From the NCBI GenBank assembly GCA_050014595.1, contig JBEKDA010000004.1, positions 95,541 to 159,540 of the forward strand: a stretch of DNA of 64,000 bases, read 5' to 3'. This DNA is from PALSA-129 sp050014595 (lineage in GTDB: Bacteria > Acidobacteriota > Terriglobia > Bryobacterales > Bryobacteraceae). The position numbers and the translations under genes were made by a program. Shown here piece by piece: positions 61,100 to 64,000 of the stretch. Numbering within the stretch: the stretch's first letter is position 1; each line of letters starts with the position of its first letter. The notes under the pieces were generated by a model. It saw only the letters and a list, made by a program, of their open reading frames with translations. It was not told the origin of the DNA and ran no database searches.

Positions 61100-61836
61100 C
61101 AGCTCATGTTTCTCGCTTTAGAGTATTTCAAGAACACATAGAAGGCCGCCATCTGGGCGATGGTGAGGCCTTCCGGACCGTCCATGAATCCGGCTTGCAG
61201 GAAATACGTGCTGACGAACGTCCAGGCCGGGTCCACAATCAGGCGCGTCAACGGCACTTTCACTTTGCCGGCGACCAGTTCCTGCGCCGCCAGAGTGGTG
61301 TAGCGGTCCATGGTCTTGACGTGCTCGGAAAGCGATTCGCAGGTGAAGTGCAGCAGGTTGCTTTGCAAGTGTCCAAGGCGGCCCTGCACCTGGACCGATT
61401 CGTGCACGAAATCGCCCACCCACTTGGCCTTGCGGCGGTCGTAGAGACGGATCTTGCGGTCCGGATACCAGCCCGAGTGATAGATCCAGCGGCCCAGGTA
61501 CCGCGCCAGCCGCGGCATGGTATAGCCGTCGAACTCCGCGCCGCTCTTCTTGAGGTTCCAGATTTCGGCCTCCAGAGCTTCGCTGAGGGCTTCATCGGCG
61601 TCGAGGGAAAGGATCCAATCGTGGGCGGCCTGGTCGGTGGCCAGGTTTTTCTGCCCGGCATACCCGCGCCAGCCGGCCTCCAGCACGCGGGCTCCGAGAT
61701 TCTGCGCGAGTTCGACGGTGCGGTCCACGGAGCCGCTATCCACAATCAGGATTTCATCGGCGCAGCGCAGGCTCTCGATGGCGCGCGCGAGGTTGCGCTC
61801 CTCGTTGAGGGTGATGATGGTGGCGGTGATCTTCAT
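61099..61836 (-). CDS. Glycosyltransferase family 2, WaaE/KdtX-like
   Basis: 245 residues. The GT-A fold begins KITATIITLNEERNLARAIESL, with ILIVDSGSVDRT and the metal-binding DxD in SLDADEAL near residue 78. YTMPRLARYLGRWIYHSGWYPD and KWVGDFVHESVQV are typical of LPS core beta-glucosyltransferases of the WaaE/KdtX type. It likely builds LPS core or a related glycolipid on the cytoplasmic face. The stop overlaps the start of the GT4 gene by one base. Confidence 0.88.
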   Translation of the reverse strand: MKITATIITLNEERNLARAIESLRCADEILIVDSGSVDRTVELAQNLGARVLEAGWRGYAGQKNLATDQAAHDWILSLDADEALSEALEAEIWNLKKSGAEFDGYTMPRLARYLGRWIYHSGWYPDRKIRLYDRRKAKWVGDFVHESVQVQGRLGHLQSNLLHFTCESLSEHVKTMDRYTTLAAQELVAGKVKVPLTRLIVDPAWTFVSTYFLQAGFMDGPEGLTIAQMAAFYVFLKYSKARNMS

Positions 61837-61842
61837 GGCCGC

Positions 61843-62808
61843 CTACAGGCCGCCCGCGCGGAGCGGGATCAGGATGAAGCACAGACCGAAGATGATCAAG
61901 GCCGCGAGGCCCAGCTTGCGCCGGCCGGCGCCCAAGTCCGTGTCGTCGACGATCATGGGATGGTAGCGGCCCAGCCACAGCATACCAAGCCCCCATAGCA
62001 TCCATCCCCACCAGAACCAGCACAGCGGCAGCAGCGCCAGCGCCACCAGGCGGGAAACCAGGCGGTGCCGTCCCGGAAAAAACGAATACAGAATGTGGCC
62101 GCCATCCAGTTGCCCGATGGGCAGCAGGTTGAGCGCCGTGGTGAACATCCCGATCCAGGCCGCGCGGGCCACCGGGTGCAGATAGATATCGGCCGACGCC
62201 GCGCCGGGAAAGATCAGCAGTTCCAGCAGGCGTTCGAGGCCCGGCACGCCGAACTGCAGGCTGCCCTGGTGGACAATCCCGGGTATCACTTTAGAGAACG
62301 CGAGGCCGATGGCCAGCGCGGGCAGCACAAACACGAAACCCGCCACTGGACCCGAAACCCCGATATCGAACAAGACGCGCTTGGAATAAATCGGCGAGCG
62401 CACTTTGATGAAGGCTCCGAAAGTGCCCAGGAACGGCGATGGCAGAAAGTACGGCAGGCTGGCATCCACGCGGTGATACAGCGCGGCGAGGTAGTGTCCG
62501 AACTCGTGGGCCAGCAGAATCGTGAGCAAGGTGAGAGAGAAGGGAAGGCCGCGGAGCAGGAGCGCGGGATGCCGCCAAATCCACCAATAGAGGTCGAAGG
62601 CCCGCTCGACGTCGAAGGGAATGTTGTGGTTGAAATCCGACTGCATCGCCGCGCCGACCACCGTGGTGGTGAGGAGCGTCAGCGCAAACAACAGACTATA
62701 AAGCCAATACCGTTCGCGCGTGCGAAATTCCGGGAGTGCGCAAGGCTCTCCCGTACCGGCTTCGGCATACAGCGGATACGGCGCGGGAGAGAAATCCTGG
62801 GAGGACAC
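61843..62808 (-). CDS. Site-2 protease-like M50 metallopeptidase
   Basis: 321 residues, GTG start. The zinc motif LLAHEFGHYLAALYH has H101, E102 and H105; the third ligand lies in NLLPIGQLDGGH (D235), and GVSGPVAGFVF marks the family. Six to seven helices. It cleaves membrane-embedded substrates, often anti-sigma factors or signal peptides, but no sigma or anti-sigma gene is beside it. It stops 6 nt upstream of the GT2 gene. Confidence 0.9.
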   Translation of the reverse strand: MSSQDFSPAPYPLYAEAGTGEPCALPEFRTRERYWLYSLLFALTLLTTTVVGAAMQSDFNHNIPFDVERAFDLYWWIWRHPALLLRGLPFSLTLLTILLAHEFGHYLAALYHRVDASLPYFLPSPFLGTFGAFIKVRSPIYSKRVLFDIGVSGPVAGFVFVLPALAIGLAFSKVIPGIVHQGSLQFGVPGLERLLELLIFPGAASADIYLHPVARAAWIGMFTTALNLLPIGQLDGGHILYSFFPGRHRLVSRLVALALLPLCWFWWGWMLWGLGMLWLGRYHPMIVDDTDLGAGRRKLGLAALIIFGLCFILIPLRAGGL

Positions 62809-62834
62809 AATAAACCGGCCGCGCGGCGCGGCGC

Positions 62835-63104
62835 CTACTGCAGCGCCTGTAACTCCTTACCGGGCTTAAAGCGCACGGCTTTGCCCGGCGGAATGGATAC
62901 TTCCGCGCCGGTGCGCGGGTTGCGCCCGATGCCAGTCTTGCGAGGCTTCACGTTGAAGACGCCGAATCCGCGTAACTCAATGCGGTCGCCTTGTTCCAAA
63001 GCTTTCTTCATGGATTCGAAAACCGTTTCGACGGCCATCTCCGCTTTGGTCTTCGTGATGCCCGTTCGGTTCACGACTTCATTGATGATGTCCAGCTTGA
63101 TCAA
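62835..63104 (-). CDS. HU/IHF-family DNA-binding protein
   Basis: 89 residues from the TTG at 63104, chosen because GGAGG lies 5 nt before it and the product starts exactly at the family N-terminus (IKLDIINEVVNRTGITKTKAEMAV). The DNA-contacting beta-arm has IELRGFGVFNVKPRKTGIGRNPRTGAEVSI with the conserved Pro. Homo- or heterodimers bend DNA; the sequence lies between HU and IHF. A longer frame to 63155 exists but would skip the ribosome-binding site. Confidence 0.9.
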   Translation of the reverse strand: MIKLDIINEVVNRTGITKTKAEMAVETVFESMKKALEQGDRIELRGFGVFNVKPRKTGIGRNPRTGAEVSIPPGKAVRFKPGKELQALQ

Positions 63105-63182
63105 AACAGCCTCCTTGTCCGGGGACCGGGCGAATCTGCATACCGCATCAGTCAACTACATGATAGGATTGAATTTATCCAC

Positions 63183-63689
63183 ATGTCAAGCGAGGGATTC
63201 GGCGGACAGGCCGCGCCGCTCACCAGCGAGGAATTCCGGCATGCCTGCGGGCGCTTCGCCACAGGGATTACCATTGCCACCGTGAGAGACGCCCAAGGCA
63301 CCCCCCACGGGTTAACGGTGAATTCCTTTACCTCGGTTTCGCTCGATCCGCCGCTAGTTTCCATTTGTCTGGGACACGCAGTCAGGCTGATTGAAACTTT
63401 TCGCGCCGCTTCTTATTTTGGAATCAATGTGTTGGCGGAAAACCAGCGGGCGGTTTCGGAGCTCTTCGCGCGCAGAGGTTACGACCGTTTCGAAGGCATC
63501 GAGTGGGAATCCGGGGCCAACGGAGTGCCACTTATCGCAGGTGTATTGGCTGCGATGGAGTGCCGCGCGGTAGAGCGTATTCGAGCCGGCGATCATGATA
63601 TCTTTTTGGCGCAGATGGTGACGGCGCGGGTTGTGGAAGGGAAGCCGCTGGTGTATTTTGCGAGCGGCTACCGGCGGTTGGGGGAGTAG
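63183..63689 (+). CDS. Flavin reductase-like protein (FMN-binding split barrel)
   Basis: 168 residues from the ATG at 63183, the first in frame after the divergent HU-like gene. The family start is FRHACGRFATGITIATVRDAQGTPHGLTVNSFTSVSLDPPLVSICL (cited by the T-G-I/V and GLTVNSFTSVSLDPPL blocks). SYFGINVLAENQRAVSELFA and the C-terminal VEGKPLVYFASGYRRL complete the fold. It reduces FMN or FAD with NAD(P)H, possibly for a two-component monooxygenase; no oxygenase is adjacent. Confidence 0.9.
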   Translation: MSSEGFGGQAAPLTSEEFRHACGRFATGITIATVRDAQGTPHGLTVNSFTSVSLDPPLVSICLGHAVRLIETFRAASYFGINVLAENQRAVSELFARRGYDRFEGIEWESGANGVPLIAGVLAAMECRAVERIRAGDHDIFLAQMVTARVVEGKPLVYFASGYRRLGE

Positions 63690-64000
63690 AGGAAATCGCC
63701 GGCCGGTGTGCGAGCGCTGGCGTTTGTATCACAACCGCGCCGACAAGAATGTCGGCGTTGCAGGCTGGAAAGCCCGCGCCACAGGCGGGGATGAGGAATT
63801 CAACGCGGAGGCGCGGAGGCGCGGAGAAAACTGAACTGCCGGAAGACAAGAGCTGAGAGACACTGGTGGCGTGAGATCGAGGGAAAGAGGGCGTTGCGGC
63901 GGCCGGGGCTCGCGGACTTGTCGCCGGGCGTGTCTCCGGATTTTCTCGGACCCAATTACGGGCGGCCGCCAATGATTTGAACCGCATCTTCAGGGTTAGC
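63690..64000. other. 311-bp tail without a recognised gene; dispersed repeats
   Basis: Nothing here encodes a convincing protein. GCCGACA-AGAA-TGTCGGC (63742-63759) is a hairpin of the dispersed family. 63801-63826 holds the tandem GCGGAGGCGCGGAGGCGCGG, a repeat word that also occurs in many unrelated genomes (encoding EARRRGE-like peptides). A longer minus-strand frame at 63532-63987 covers the flavin reductase end and looks like chance. Confidence 0.6.

Noticed and set aside
63532..63987. A 151-codon minus-strand frame at the window end
   Set aside because: Overlaps the flavin reductase antisense and passes through repeat DNA; no domain or start signal.

Overview
The window looks like a chromosomal segment of an Acidobacteriota bacterium, most likely Bryobacterales (Candidatus Solibacter and relatives). 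The reasons are a high-GC sequence, a 1050-residue secreted NHL/DUF11 protein with a Solibacter-type C-terminal domain (TIGR03437), a carboxypeptidase-regulatory TonB receptor, Gly/Arg-rich secreted peptidases, and many dispersed GC-rich hairpins. This is an inference from gene content. No rRNA, tRNA, CRISPR array or complete insertion sequence was recognised.

Layout. 1-4.6 kb: minus-strand housekeeping operon recO-glyQ-glyS followed by ppdK, which is cut by the window edge. 4.7-8.7 kb: a lipocalin-like CrtC/AttH protein, a YVTN propeller and a secreted M28 peptidase. 8.7-11.4 kb: APC and MFS transporters. 11.6-14.3 kb: a scrambled patch with a small-protein/retropepsin pair, inverted-repeat (MITE-like) elements, an XRE regulator without a visible toxin, a second propeller and a broken MFS fragment. 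15-27.5 kb: the NHL/DUF11 protein, then an array of GT-C type multi-pass glycosyltransferases (three intact relatives sharing a first-loop Asp-Asp and a YRPMGG-like motif, one more distant, one broken), with dksA and a methyltransferase between them. 27.6-34.2 kb: lhgO, a VOC protein and an overlapping GH36-like/GH35 glycosidase pair. 34.2-41.1 kb: XdhC-MocA-AsmA operon, ccmC plus a 51-residue ccmD, an S1/P1 nuclease and lpxA. 41.1-42.8 kb: an ABC-type ATPase with a DUF4276 protein, a candidate anti-phage module wedged against lpxA. 42.9-45.9 kb: ZIP transporter, another GT-C enzyme and a methyltransferase. 46.2-50.5 kb: a GntR/YtrA-type regulator leading an ABC exporter operon from a well-formed promoter. 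50.6-59.2 kb: M16 peptidase, membrane protein, hybrid histidine kinase and TonB receptor. 59.3-64 kb: prepilin peptidase, two glycosyltransferases, an M50 protease, an HU-like protein and a flavin reductase.

How it fits together. Much of the content serves the cell envelope: glycan building (GT-C, GT2, GT4, lpxA, AsmA), secreted hydrolases and a TonB receptor. The most unusual feature is a family of short palindromes in which stem sequences change but loops fall into two classes (AGG-type and TGAA-type). They occur between genes and also inside three coding regions: a Tat signal peptide, a lipoprotein leader and a membrane-protein loop. Two copies show compensatory stem changes. The second point of interest is the ATPase/DUF4276 pair. 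The third is a set of promoters placed so close to start codons that leaderless transcription is likely.
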